Positions 12,212-25,000 of a stretch of DNA of 64,000 bases are shown here, piece after piece. Location of the stretch: assembly GCA_000499405.2 (NCBI GenBank), contig HG738138.1:8926888-8990887 (forward strand), written 5' to 3'. This DNA comes from Onchocerca volvulus (lineage: Eukaryota; Nematoda; Chromadorea; Rhabditida; Onchocercidae). The notes under the pieces were generated by a model. It saw nothing but the letters and a program-made list of their open reading frames with translations. It ran no database searches and was not told the origin of the DNA. Both the position numbers and the translations under genes were made by a program. Position 1 is the stretch's first letter. The number at the start of each line of letters is the position of its first letter.

Positions 12212-15200
12212 ATGGTGATACAAATGCTAGGTTCAGCTTCAATTACTCGAACTTCGGAAATTGAAATAACGGATGATTCCAAAAATGACATCTTGAACTG
12301 TTCTGAAAAAATGAATGAACTGGAGAATGAAAAAAAATTGGAAGCACAAGGGAGTAGTGAAGAAAAGGTTAATAAAATGTGCTTTTTATTATTTTTGAGT
12401 CATTTCATGCAAATGTATGAATAATGAATGCCGAGAGAATTATAGCCTTCGCCAAGATCCATTGCGGCAGGAAGTGTGACGGAAAATAAGCTGGAAAAGT
12501 TTGCTTTATTGTACGACAAATATAATATACAGTGCAGTGAATTAGAAAGGTTATCTTTTCACTCAGTAAATGAGATCAAGACTTTGCCGTCACCACAAAT
12601 TGTATCTTGGTTCTCTAAAGATTTCGGAGGGATTGAAAAGTTTTTCAATTCTTCATCCATATAACTCATAAAAATTCATTTTTTCTTACTACATAAGGTG
12701 ACTTGATTTGTGAATTGCTTTTCATTTGTTTTAACTACTTTTTCGGCCTTATATCGACTAGTTAAGCTTCATACAATTAATCTGGGAGATTTAAACCTAA
12801 TTTCAAATTGTCGGGTTTCAGATTAAAAAAAGCAAATAGTGAACTGAAAGAACAGTTGGAGAAAGTAAGACAAGAATATGACACTTGTCGAAGGTTTTCT
12901 TTTCCATTTAACATAAAATACTCTGTAATTTACCTTTTCAAAAATTTGGATTTATCTGGAAAAAATTTTCTGACTTTTTAGTATTTTACATTCGTTATAT
13001 AATTTCTTATATTTCTTGTAATGTTTGCAGTGACTTCTCTGTTTACCGTGAAGATTCGGAGCATCGAATAATGGATATGGAATTACAATTGAAGATGACT
13101 ACTCAGCATATTGAGACACGTGAGAAGCATTACCAACAGCGGATAAAACAAAATGATGCGGAATGGGATCAGAAATTTGTGCAGGCATGTTAAGCAGCTT
13201 TTTATTCCTTTTAAATCCAATTTGAGCGAAGAAATTTCAATTTGGATGATATATTCAAGAAATGACGGTGGATATTTGGCTTTGCTTTATTTTTTTTTGC
13301 ATTCCAGTATATTTCATATTTCCCGGTTTTTTGACCGTTTGTATATTTGATTGAAAAGAAAGATTAAAGTTTCGGTTGGATCTTTTCAATACTTAATCTT
13401 GCATAAAAAAGTAGTAACCTTTTTAAAAATTTTTTTAGTAGAACACATTATGTTGTTTACTAAATTTTTCCGTAGTATGTTTTTGAATGCAGCTGCTGAA
13501 AAGAACAGAAGCAGTCGAAAAAGAAAAGAATGATGCTGTATGCCGATATGCGGCGAAAGAAGCGCAGCTAATGCGTTTACAAAAGCAGATAGAAGAACTT
13601 GAAGCACAAGTACATTTTATATTAGTATTAGGAATGCTTGTATTGCATATTTTTCTGCTATTCAAAGAAAAAACTTTTCGACGCAGAAAAATGTGCAATA
13701 ATATGCAGAAAAGCTTTTCGAAATTTACAATGATAATCAATGAATAGCGGGAAAAAGGACATTTCGTCGCTTCGTGCATACTTGCAGTATTGGAAATTTT
13801 CTGTAGAGTTTTAAAGTATCGTGTTTCCGTATTTTCAAAATTTTGTTTGAAAACTGCAACATATCCATTCCCAAGACTCCAGTACAGTGGAACATTTTTA
13901 CTTTTTTTTTTTTCACTTTCATCATCAAAATTACATTAAACTGATTGTTTGGTTACATAATTATACAGGTAAAAGCTCTTAAGTGTTTCGACGTTACTTT
14001 CTCAAAATTTTTTTTTTGTTGCAGAAAAATATGTTGTCAGCAGAGAAAAATACTTTGCAGAAGAGCACTCAGTTTGAATACATGCAAAATATGGTAGGTC
14101 TCAGAATCTTATCGGTAGGAAAAAATGATCTTTTCTCAAAGAATCTTCTATTTACATTTATGTTCAGCGAGTGGAAGCAAAATATAGTGAAAAAAAAATG
14201 TAGGGTGAGTCTAGCTTATATAAAATTTCTCAAGATTTTCCGCAGCTTTTAATTAGATTCGTAGAATTCTGAGAGTTCTTGGACTTATTTCTTGCCATCA
14301 CTTTTGTTTTTAGAGTCATTCACTAGCAGAAATGGAACGGCAATTAGTACTCGAAAAGAAGGCTGGTAAGGAACGTGAGGAGCAGCATAAAATGACCGTC
14401 AAACATTTAGAAGTTAGTCTTTCATTTGGAGTTTCAGATTTTTCACTGTTTAGAGTGTCGATTTCTTTGACCATTTTTCTCCATGATTTACTTTTAAAAT
14501 TTCTGCTTTTAAGTATGTCACATGAGAAAAATGAATTTTCACTTTCCATTGAGTCTGATTTCGATTTTTAATGAGTAAATTAAATCTATCCAAATATAAT
14601 AACTGCGAAGCGACGCTACAGAAACATTGACTATTGTTCTTATTGAGTAGAGAAACGATCTTACCTTTTTTGTCTTTTTAGGCTAGTCAAACGATACTTA
14701 CAGAATTGCGTTCTCGTTTAGAATCCGCACAGTCTCAGATAACAACAGAACAAATGGAGAAAGAGGAATATCAGGATAGACTGAGAAAAACACAAGCAAT
14801 GTTGAAGGTTTGTTTCTAGTTTGATCTTGCTATGTGTCTGTATTTGCAATAGATGTCTTCTAAATTCGAAAAATATTTGGCAGATCGATTTTTTGGGCAG
14901 GTTCTATGAACAATTTGAAGTTGCTCAAAAACATCTGAAGTTGAATTTTGCATTATTTTTGGCTTATGTTGTCTTAATTCTTTCCCATCATCGTGCGAGA
15001 TTTCTGGTTTAATAAGCTATTATAATTCAGAATAGAGGTATTTTAAAGACTGATAATCTGTTATTTGAAAAATATGTACATCAACTGCAGACAACAGAAA
15101 GACGGTGTGCCGAAGAAGTGGATGTAGCGAATAAGAAAGCGAGCAGTCAGGAAAAACAATGCTACAATGCATGCAATGAGTTGTCTTCTCTCAGGTGAGA

Positions 15201-18200
15201 CTGGAACTGATTTGTCGTGAAGCAGATGCATGTAGCCGGTACTTCTATAAACAAGTAAATAACAAAAATGGCGAAGTGAATTTAGAAACGATCTTTAATT
15301 GCAGATCACAGAATTCAGTCCTCTCCGAACGCATCGATCACCTTGTACAAGCAAACGCTCAGTTGATGGAAGAACATCGACAAATAAGTCAGGAACTGGA
15401 ACAAGTCAATCAAAATCATCAAATTGCTTTGAAAAATTTAGAATCTCTGGAGGGGATACAAATACAATTCAATAGGCTTGTTTTACATGGATTTTACCAT
15501 ATTAAACAACTTTAAACTTCTGAGACTTGAAATTTGACCCAGTTTAGTTTCATTTTGGCTCAATTTTACAGCGTGAACTTGTGCAAATTTCATCCTTTTT
15601 TGCAGTAGTTTGCATCGTGCTGAGCTAGCAGAGATTGCGGCAAGGGACGCAGCCGCAGAACGAGATCAAGCAGAAGCGGAAGCGGCGAAATGTAGGAAAG
15701 AGACAGAACGGTTGCTCGACCTCAATGAACAGTTAACTGATAAGAATTCTTCATTAATTTCACAACAAGAAATGCTTAAATGCAAGGTTTGATTTGTATT
15801 TTTTGCAAAATTCAGCAATCATTGTGTATTTTTAAATCTTAAATTGTCCGATATACTTAAGTTTCATCGTGAATATATTTTTGATTGGTATTTTGACATT
15901 TCGTTAACATATCAAGTATGTTAGATTTGAGACTTGGATTTGTGAAGCTTTCAAATTTAGGTTAAATTTCGTTGTATTCATTTCGTTTTCATTTCCAGAA
16001 TTTGGAGCTAAATCAACAGGTGGAAACATTGGAATCTTCTGTGTCGACATATGAAAAACATATTGTCGAGCTGGATCGCAAACTAGAATTGTTAAAAGTT
16101 GAAAATTCTACAGAAATTGGAATATTACAGCAGCAAATTGGCACAAAAACTGCTGAAGGTGCTTTTGTTATTTTGGAATTTCTTCCATTATCCTTCATTG
16201 CTACCAATTATTTTTTAAAACCGCGGTTCTAGCATAAATAATGGGGTCGTCCAAACTGCGAAGTAAAAATTGGATTAAAAAAATGTATAAAGAAATCTAA
16301 TCTTGAAAATGAGATTTGCAACTTTGTTATTTGTAAATCTTTGGATTTATAGAGCAGAAGTTGAATGCAGTAATTAATGAATTGCGTAATGAACAGGAAA
16401 TACTGAGGAAAAAGAATTCAAATTTTCTGAAGGTTGTTTTTTGTGAAAAATTTTACAAGTGAATTTTTAGTAAGAATATATTAAAATAAATTTATGTTTA
16501 ACCCTTGCAGATGGATGAATATATGATTGTTACAGGACTTACGCGCTGAAGTGCAGTATTTACGTAAATTGCAGTCTCGGATCCCAAATTTATCCCCACC
16601 AAATGCATCTGTAGAAGATAACTTGTTATTCGCTGTGCTACCTAACGGTAGAAGTATCGTTCATTTTTTAAGTCTTGTAAATTTTTTGAATGTTCAATGT
16701 AATCGATTTATGCTATAATATAATCGGAAAAGACTTGAATATTCAAATCTTCCGGAACTGCATCATCATTTGCAGGTTCAGTAGCGAAGGATAATCCATC
16801 GACTTCGTCACAAGCATCATCGATTGCATCATCCAGTGATATTTATTCATTGACTACTAGTTATAGTACTACTATTTTAGTCAGTCGGACTGCTGCTCAC
16901 CAGAAGAAATCTCAACAGTTCGTAGTATCATCATCGTCAGATGAAACAAGTAAGTTGGTACAATTATGCTGTAACATGTCTTTTTTATAGATTTGTCCCT
17001 TTTTTGTGCTTCTTTCACACATTTTCATGAAAAGTGCATTAAAAGTTAGATTGATTTGAAATCCGAAGAACTAGTTTTTGTTTCAGATCATGTACAACAG
17101 CAAATGATTGAAAAGATAGTGAAGCTGCAACGACAACTGGCTAGACGACAAGATAAAATAGATTTTTTGGAAGAACACGTTCAGCAATGCACGCAAGAAC
17201 TACTGAAGAAAACAAAGTACGGAATTTATGCCTTTTTATTTGCTAAAGGAGGAGAAAGAAATAAAGCAGAATGTTTTTTCTTTCCAATAATTTTTTTAGG
17301 CTTGATAAGATATATCCGTCGTGATTTTGGGGTTTAATTTTGTAGTATAGGTAATTCTTCATATGACGTAACTTTATCACACTCAGTATCTTGATTAGTA
17401 CTAGTAGTAGGATTATAACTCTGAGCTTTTTATCAAAATCTAATTTTCCTGACTCTGATATTGTTTGATTCATACTTTCAGAATTATTCAAAATTACGCA
17501 CTACGAGAGGAGGCAGCTCTGTTGTTACCACAGAGTGACTTGAATAAGGTAACACTTTGTTGTTTTGTTATTGTATTCCTCTTTAATCTAAGAATCGTTA
17601 TCTATTTATGAAGTAAATTTTCGGCAAATAGTAATTTCGAAATTTGTTTTGTAGCTGTTGGAAATTTGTGAAGTCACTGAAGTAAGTTAGTGATGTTGTG
17701 TTTATTTCTCTTAGCCGCGAATTTAAAGAAAAATGATTTAGAAAGAGTGTTGATTTCCTGTACTGAAAATATATATTTGAATGTAGGATTGAGATTAGAG
17801 GCACTTCTGATTGTTTCTCATTTGAAAATGAGGTTTTTTTCCAACGCAGAAGACGAAAAGATGTATACGATGTATAGGGTAAAGAGACCGTTTATGCTGC
17901 ATAGCGTTTTAAATATTTTACAAGTAACTCATGAGATTTTTCCAGAGCATTAGAATATGGATAGAAAATTATGTTAATGCTGTTTTCGTATTTTATAGTG
18001 TATTCCGTTTGTTCATTATTTCACATGTCTTATGTTAATAGATTATATTGGGAACGGCAGTAGAGTTCAATTATGGTTGAAAATAGTTGTGTTGACATTG
18101 CCGGTTTGATTACTTCTGGAAAAACTTTCTATTTGCATGAAATTTCCAGTATATACATAGCTTGTTTTTAATTTCGTTTCATTTGTCGAAATGATTGAGG

Positions 18201-18557
18201 ACTTTTACAGATACTACATGGACCCAATGGTAGTTGCAGTACTTCATCCTCCTTAATAGGAAACTTGTTTGCAAGCAGTGCAAATGGCGGCACTGGAAAG
18301 TCTGAATTGAAGTTTGTAATGGACGTAAATTCACGCCTACAAGCTGTGCTAGAAGATGCACTGCATAAAAATATCACACTTACGGTAAGATAATTCATAA
18401 GAATATGTAGCTGGTTTAAATGATCAGTGGAAAATTAAGTGAATATTCCCGAAGGCAGTCATTTACTATTTTATAGAATAACATCGACATTATGGGTAAG
18501 GAAATCTCTCGATTATCACGCGAAAATCGACAACTGGCACTTTCCAAAACTATGTAA
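12212..18557 (+). CDS. cccp-1: CCCP-1/CCDC186 coiled-coil protein of dense-core vesicle maturation
   Basis: CCCP-1/CCDC186 is a trans-Golgi/endosomal coiled-coil protein that binds RAB-2 and acts with the EARP complex in dense-core vesicle cargo sorting. Twenty exons give about 786 residues, all in phase: 12212-12367, 12446-12549, 12822-12893, 13031-13184, 13493-13609, 14025-14093, 14168-14199, 14316-14412, 14682-14807, 15091-15194, 15305-15475, 15606-15786, 15999-16158, 16353-16432, 16536-16647, 16776-16949, 17087-17216, 17482-17548, 18211-18384, 18477-18557. Most of the protein is heptad-rich coiled coil (Glu, Lys, Gln, Leu). The C-terminal conserved block is diagnostic: KKTKIIQNYALREE, then SRLQAVLEDALHKNITL, then a short helix ending SKTM-stop. 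A Ser/Thr-rich linker (exon 16) separates the coils from this block. Two introns need GC donors (after 13184, CAG|GCATGT; after 15475, AATAG|GCTTGT). The exon 7/8 junction is the least certain. The start ATG is a choice, not proven. Confidence 0.88.
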
Positions 18558-18818
18558 CAATTTTGTAAAAAAAGAAAACTATATAAAAATCTATGTGAAA
18601 CTAGTTTTTCAGAAATTGAATTAACAAAAAACGTTTCTAGGAACTTTTAATTTAAAAAAATAAAAAAAAAATGCAGATTTAGCACATTTATGAAATGGAG
18701 GAAAATCATTTAATAATTTATTTTCTCTCGTCCGGTACTTTGTTCTTTTCTAGTGATTGGTACTATTTTTTGAGCTAAGAAGTAGAAATTTGCTATCAGT
18801 TTTCATTCATTCACCAGC

Positions 18819-19416
18819 ATAACATCACAGGAAATAAACACCAGCAGAATTTTTACAGAAACACAAAAAAGCAATAAGCACTACAAAGTATACATAGAGC
18901 TCTAAGGCCAGAATGATGGAACTCTTTTTTTTTTTTTTCGGAAAACGAAGTATCGTTTTAATAGTTTTCGATTGAATAAATTTCTACTTGTGTGAGAAAT
19001 GATTGTGTGAATCAACTTCGCATGCAGTTTTTAATCTGTCTGTGGAAAAATTGAAGTTCCAGAAATATGTTTCTTTCCCAGTTTTTTTCTAATTCCAAAT
19101 AAAAGTTTCTGAAATCCTTGTAGTTTTAAGATTTCAGAAACTTTCACTTCGAATAGAAAAAACTGGCGAAGAAATATGTTTTTGAAACTTCAGTTTTTCC
19201 ACAAAAATCAAAAGAAAGATCAAAAGTTGCATGCAAAGTTGGTTCACACAGTCATTTCTCATACAAGTAGAAATTTGTTTAATCGAAAACTATTAAAACG
19301 TTCTTTCTCTGGAATTCCATCATTCTGGCCTTTTTGCTCTGTGATACTTTGTATTGCTTATTGCTTCTTTGCATTTCTGTAAAAATTCTCTGGCTGTTTA
19401 TTTCCTGTGATGTTAT
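18819..19416. repeat. Long foldback inverted repeat (about 600 bp)
   Basis: The left end ATAACATCACAGGAAATAAA is matched in reverse complement by the right end TTTATTTCCTGTGATGTTAT at 19397-19416. Complementarity continues inward, at about 80% or better by eye, to a loop of only about 15 bases near 19117. No coding content, and no clear target-site duplication, was seen. The transcript of either strand would form a near-continuous hairpin of about 290 bp per arm. It lies 262 bases past the cccp-1 stop codon. Confidence 0.85.
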
Positions 19417-19971
19417 AATTGATGTTTTGCAGTTTGCGTAAACATGTTTTTGTGATGTAATATTGTGTTTATTAATATGTTTTGTTTATTCATATATTCA
19501 TTTGCACACAAATATTTTGCAATCACTGGAAAATATACACATTTTCATCATTGAGTCAAATCATTGAATTAAATCATGTCTGAAATTTAATAGATAAAAA
19601 GATGTAAATGTTCTTGCAGAATCAATTTTCGACTTTTCAGACATTGTGTACATTTGAAAATTTCTTTAAGCTTTAAATACTTGGAGTAATCAGGCCAAAT
19701 AACCGTAGATTTGAGCCAACAATGATAACTTTTGGTTTCAAGAGATTTCAATCAATGTAGGAGACAAATGAAGCATTTGATGACAGTATGAAAGCAAGAA
19801 AAGTGTGTATCCTGTTTTATTTTTGGGAAATTAAAATTGTTGGAATGTTCGAAGTGTAAAGTGGAGTAGTACTCTTTGGCGAATTGTTCTGAAGGTGCGC
19901 AAAATTAATATCGAATTCGATGTTTATGGTGCCGGATGTTCGCGAAAAATGCTTTTTTTTTCGTGGTTTAG

Positions 19972-20043
19972 ATTGAATTGCTGCTATTCGCTCAGGCTGT
20001 TACTGTGCTGACTAAAAGAGAAAGACTGTGGCAGCCGTCCCAG
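19972..20043 (+). other. Orphan exon-like segment
   Basis: A 72-base open segment flanked by a good acceptor (GGTTTAG) and donor (CAG|GTACGT) reads IELLLFAQAVTVLTKRERLW and then QPSQ. A second short segment, 528-548 of the same kilobase (20528-20548), is bounded by ATAG and GTAAGT, reads LDATAKM and is in phase. No family is recognised. They may be exons of an unidentified small gene or chance open segments between cccp-1 and the phosphatase. Confidence 0.25.
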
Positions 20044-20548
20044 GTACGTCTGTTAGGAAGTTGCATTGTAACTACAAGGCGTTGGATGACAACTTTCCTA
20101 AACCGTCTTCCAGAAATTCCTGTCACCGGTTATTTTAATTTCCATCAGAATACTTTATCCACTTTGATTTAAAGAAAAAGTTATTTCTCGTTGAACTTCA
20201 TTTCTCTATAGTACTGATATCCCACCTATGGCAAGGTCTTAGTATGCTGTCGATCTACTGAATTGAAAAATTCTGAAAATCACGATATAATATAAAAAGC
20301 GAGTCATTTTGCATTTACTGTTCAATATAATGTAACACGTTTCCATTAAATTTCACTGTAATCAGTGAATATTTAGTATCCAGTTTGGAAAAAGAAAAAA
20401 CAGTATGCTTGTATTGGTAAAGAAATTTATGACTTCGAATATTTTCTTTTCAAGCACAGTAGTTCTCAATGCTTATTACTAAAATATTAAAAGTATTCGA
20501 CATTTTGAAATATTCGAAAGAGTATAGTTAGATGCTACGGCAAAGATG

Positions 20549-22229
20549 GTAAGTGATGGAAGTGAAGTAGCTCGAGCAAAGGTGAATTATACGTCATTTA
20601 GTATTAGATTCGATGAAAAAAGTGGTAAAATTTGGGAAGCTTTGTAATAAATAGTATGTAGGAAATTAGTAATGCATTTAGAAGACATCGATGAAAGCTG
20701 AAAATTCGTTTTTTTATTTTTTCAAATTGTCCAATCAGTGAAACAGTCCTTTTATCCATTTTGAATCAATCCATCGATTGTAATGTTAATCAATTTGAAT
20801 CAATTGCAATGTTTCATATAATGATTTCTATATTTGGTTTACTAAGAGCTCAAAGTCGACGCGTTATTTTATCAATTTAACAAAATGAGCATTTCTGAGG
20901 TTTCTGAGTTCCGTGTTCGCTTCAGGCATCAAAAAATAATAGATAATACAATTTAATGAAAGCATCAAAAGAAAAAACTTCGCACTTTCCTTTTTTTTTT
21001 CGGTATTTCGCACTTTGCTATCTGGCTCCTGGAAATTTGGCTTGAATGCTAAAGAATCTAAAGACAAATCAGGTTGCCGAGAAAGATGTCAATCCAAAGA
21101 GACTAAAATACATGTTATTTTCAGAATCTTTTACTGCTCTCGCCAAGAAGTGTGGGCATCCCACATCATCGAATAGTATGAAACATTAAGAAAAAAGAAC
21201 CACTCAATACGGTTTTAGAGAGAAATTAAGAAGTTTACATGGTTGGTAATTGGCATACGACTGATTTGAACTTCTCAGGTCCCATGAGCCACAAAATGAA
21301 ATAAAAAAACACCCATTACTGTTATAAGAAAACGTGCAAGAACGAAAGACACTGCCGATATGATGAATATCGCCGGTACACGAAATATCCGATGAATATC
21401 GAATTTTATAAGTCCTTCCAATCATTCAAATATTTAGAACTGGAACTTCATAAGTGATTTTGTCGAAAATCTCGTCATTAGATTGATCCTGTTTTGTAGA
21501 TCATTTTTAGGTTCTTTGATATTCATTCGGAACTGAAGTTAACTGTACCCGAATTCTCTTATTTTAACACTGATAACGAATCCAAAATTCATTAATCTAG
21601 TTCCTTATCGGTTGTCAAAAAATACTTGTCTGACCTTATTGATGTCTTCCTCATTACTTCTACGGCTTTCTGGCATTTTCATGATCTTGATAAAACATTT
21701 AAGATTCAGTTGGTATCTTCATAGCTTGATGCTACCACTACTTTTACGGATTTAACAACGCAGAAACCAACATCAAAGATAATGTAGACCAAATGCTCCT
21801 CCAAACGACAACTTAGTACTTGACGTTATGTTGACAAGTAGTACTTAATGGACTAAGGGTGTGTCACTAATTTATCTGTCCTTGAGGTGACATTCATCTG
21901 AATGAATAAATGAAAACCTACACGTTATCTCTGAAACATTCCACTTATTCCTGCCTTATCCATTATCTCACTTCAGCTAACAAGTAACAAAAGAGCTCTG
22001 GAATGCGCACTTTTTGCATCACGTGCGCATGGATCGGTTGATGCTAATCGCTTGGTCTTCCTTTTTTTGAATTCTTCAGGGGTGCTCTATGCTGCTGTGT
22101 TTATTGCAGGGGACCGTTCACTTCAGATATTTTAATTTCCTTTAAAATTCCTAAAATTATATTCATACTGTTTTGTGACATTTTATCTTGCTTCAATTCC
22201 ACAAATTTTCAAAAATTACACTACCAGAA
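20549..22229. other. Intergenic, nothing assigned
   Basis: AT-rich sequence upstream of the histidine-phosphatase gene. A short open stretch near 21072-21120 (VAEKDVNPKRLKYM) follows an AG but could not be joined to anything. No repeat or RNA gene recognised. Confidence 0.35.
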
Positions 22230-25000
22230 ATGGAGAAATCGGCAAGACGCTTGTTAGTGGTACGACATGGAGAACGCTGCGATCTTACCTTCAATCAGCA
22301 AGGTGTCCTGTTATTGTTGTCTGTGGATATATTTTCCCAACTTCTGTGCTGTGATCGTTTCCCCGTTGATCCCAGTTAATGAAAAGGGAGAAGCTTCAGT
22401 ATTATTTTCTTTGAAAGCAGGGATTATGATAATAATGGTATTTAAGTGCACAATATTAGGAGGGAATCTCGATTGTACATCAGGAAAATGAGAAGATATC
22501 GATATTTTTATCAGCTTGTTTCATACTGTGATATTTTATATTTTTCTATGCTCTTCATATAGTTTTTACTGGTTGTAGTTACTGCTGGAAAAAGATCTCT
22601 GTTGCCATTCTGATGCTTTCTTCAAAAAGCAGTCCAGTTCCCTGGTAACCTGACATAATTTTTTATTCATTTCTAGGAATTAATTGGATGAAACAATCTT
22701 TCGATACTAATGGAAGATATCATCCGTTTGATTTAAATTTACCAAGAAACCTACCAAAACGTAATGATGGATTCGAAATGTTTGCATCTGATACACCGCT
22801 GACTGAAATGGGCTATTTGCAGTCGAAACTCACAGGTTTTCCGTTTATTTTGCTTAATGTTAGTCTTTATGTTTCATACTTATTTATTAATATATGTTTG
22901 TTTTCGTCTCTTATATTTCTTTATATGTTCCATAATTGTGGAAACTAGATTTGATTCTCAAGTACAAGCTTTTAATAATAATGGTATTTTATTACTTACA
23001 TTGATGCATTTTTTTACTATTTAATGTTGAAAAATCTTTTCTAAACGATTACACAAATATATATAATTATTATTGAAGTACTTCAGTCCCTCGTACGATG
23101 ATTATATCAAAACTTTGATTAATGTTTGTATGGTACCTAACAAATAACCTCTTTTTCTACTTAGTTAATTTTGTCTTTAATGCGAATTTCTGAAAGATAA
23201 CAAACAACCTGACTAGACAAGTTATTTTCGGAAGACCTCTTCGGGCTTCTGCATTTTAACCATAGGTCTGAATCATTCTTCACTGATTCTTCTCCATCTT
23301 TATTCCTATTGTTGTTACATTTTTTTCAGTCTTGTTCCTCCTGTTTATAATTTCATCATTTTCACATTTTATCTTCTACTTCTATAATATTGTTTTATAT
23401 TTCGAAGTTATCCTATCTTCTTTTGAATCCTCATCCCAATTATTTTTCTCCATATTTTTTATCTCTGGAATTCATGTCTGATCAAGACATATCCTCACTG
23501 TATTAGAAAGACTCTGACATGAACTATTCATTTTTTATTGATGGAAGTCAAAGTTAGAATAACTATTGCAGTACGGGATAGGAAAAAAAGTTTTATTCCA
23601 GTTTTTTCTTTTCTTTTTTGAAATTCATTTGTTTCTCACGTAGTCAGTTTTTCTTGTATTAGATTTATCACTGTTTTTCTAGGCAGAGCTTTGCGAGACT
23701 ATGGGGTGAAAGTGGACCATGTTTATTGTTCTGCTGCATTACGATGTGTGCAAACTGCTGTTGGCATCATTAAAGGTTTCCGTTTAAGTTTCCAATTCTA
23801 AGTTTCGCTTTGCTGTTTTTGTCACACACACTTCGCTAATAAATGGCTAAATATGAATAATTATTCAAGCTGAATAGAATCATTTTTTAAATTTTTTGAT
23901 TTATTATATCAGTGCTGGTTTAATCTCTGCTGAATCCTTTGTAGGTATGGATAGTCGTACACTGAAAATCAACGTTGAACCGGGACTTTATGAATGGATG
24001 TATTGGTGCCGAAATAGTATTCCATCCTGGATGACTCCAGAAGAGTTTAATCGTCTTGGTTATCCGATTAATTCTTACTATATACCTTTGTTAAAGCCAA
24101 ATGATTTGTGCATAAATGAAACATTGAACGATTTCTATGAAAGATCCTTTGCACTGGTCAGCAAAATACTCTCCATTCATAGTGAAGGTACAGTTTTCAC
24201 GAGAAGACATATTATTAGCTTTAAACTAAATGTTTCCGAAATTCGCTTGTTGAAAACTTTATAAGTGATTAGGACATATATATATTTATATTCATTTATA
24301 TACATATATATATATGTATATATATATGAAATAATTTTTATTATTTAAAAATTTTTTCAAGTTCAAAAAATATGCGTTTTGCAGAAGTTTGTAATTTAAT
24401 CATTCGATCATTTACCCCTATAGGAACAATACTTCTGGTAGCTCATGGTCCATCAGTAGATGCCTTGACACGGCAACTTTGTGGTGGAACACCAAGAACT
24501 CCAGAAGATTTCATGTACAAACTCCAACAAATACCATATTTGGCATGCTTACAAATAATAGAACAGTCCATCAATAGTGATAGTAATGGCAGTGTCAATA
24601 GCAGCAGTAGCAGCACTGGTAACACCAGTAATAAATCATGGAAATTTGGTGGATCACCGATACCTCCACTCACGCATGCTTCCAATTCTGCATTTGATAT
24701 AAAGTAAGTAACAAGATTATTGATAAACGGAATCGAAATCTAATGCAATTAAAAAGTCTGATTAATTTAGGTCTATTTTTTTCCGAGCATAATGTATAAA
24801 TAAATTACGGTAAAATTACGAAATTTGGCTTCATAACCGTGATGGTGTCTCGTTGAATATTTTATGGAAATAACTAAATTCCTGTGTAATTAAGTTTAAA
24901 AAAAAAACTGAAGAACTTCTGAATATAAGAAGATTGTTTTTTCAGGCTTCTATCTCCTAATTCGTCATACATCATCAGTACTTTCAGTTCAGATCGATAA
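22230..25000 (+). CDS. Histidine phosphatase superfamily protein, UBASH3/TULA phosphatase-domain type
   Basis: The protein belongs to the phosphoglycerate-mutase-like histidine phosphatases, which form a phosphohistidine intermediate. Six phase-consistent exons (22230-22302, 22677-22835, 23683-23775, 23945-24187, 24424-24703, 24946-25000) give 300 residues. The nucleophile motif is RHGER (His13). Downstream are the family landmarks PLTEMGYLQ, the Arg-bearing [19 protein letters not shown], and the second catalytic His in [10 protein letters not shown]. The spacing and the C-terminal block [14 protein letters not shown] resemble the phosphatase half of UBASH3A/B (TULA), which act on tyrosine phosphoproteins in mammals. 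Here the UBA, 2H-esterase and SH3 domains are absent, so this is a stand-alone catalytic domain, a type known in nematodes. A Ser/Asn-rich insert ([17 protein letters not shown]) interrupts the C-terminal part. The substrate is unknown. Start at 22230 is chosen because RHGE follows within 12 residues. Confidence 0.82.
24272..24329. repeat. TA-rich microsatellite in intron 4 of the phosphatase gene
   Basis: An imperfect (TA)n tract of about 58 bases, interrupted by single C and G bases, lies between exons 4 and 5. Confidence 0.8.

Noticed and set aside
13386..13779. Minus-strand frames of 73-114 codons opposite cccp-1
   Set aside because: Antisense shadows of cccp-1 exon 5 and its introns.
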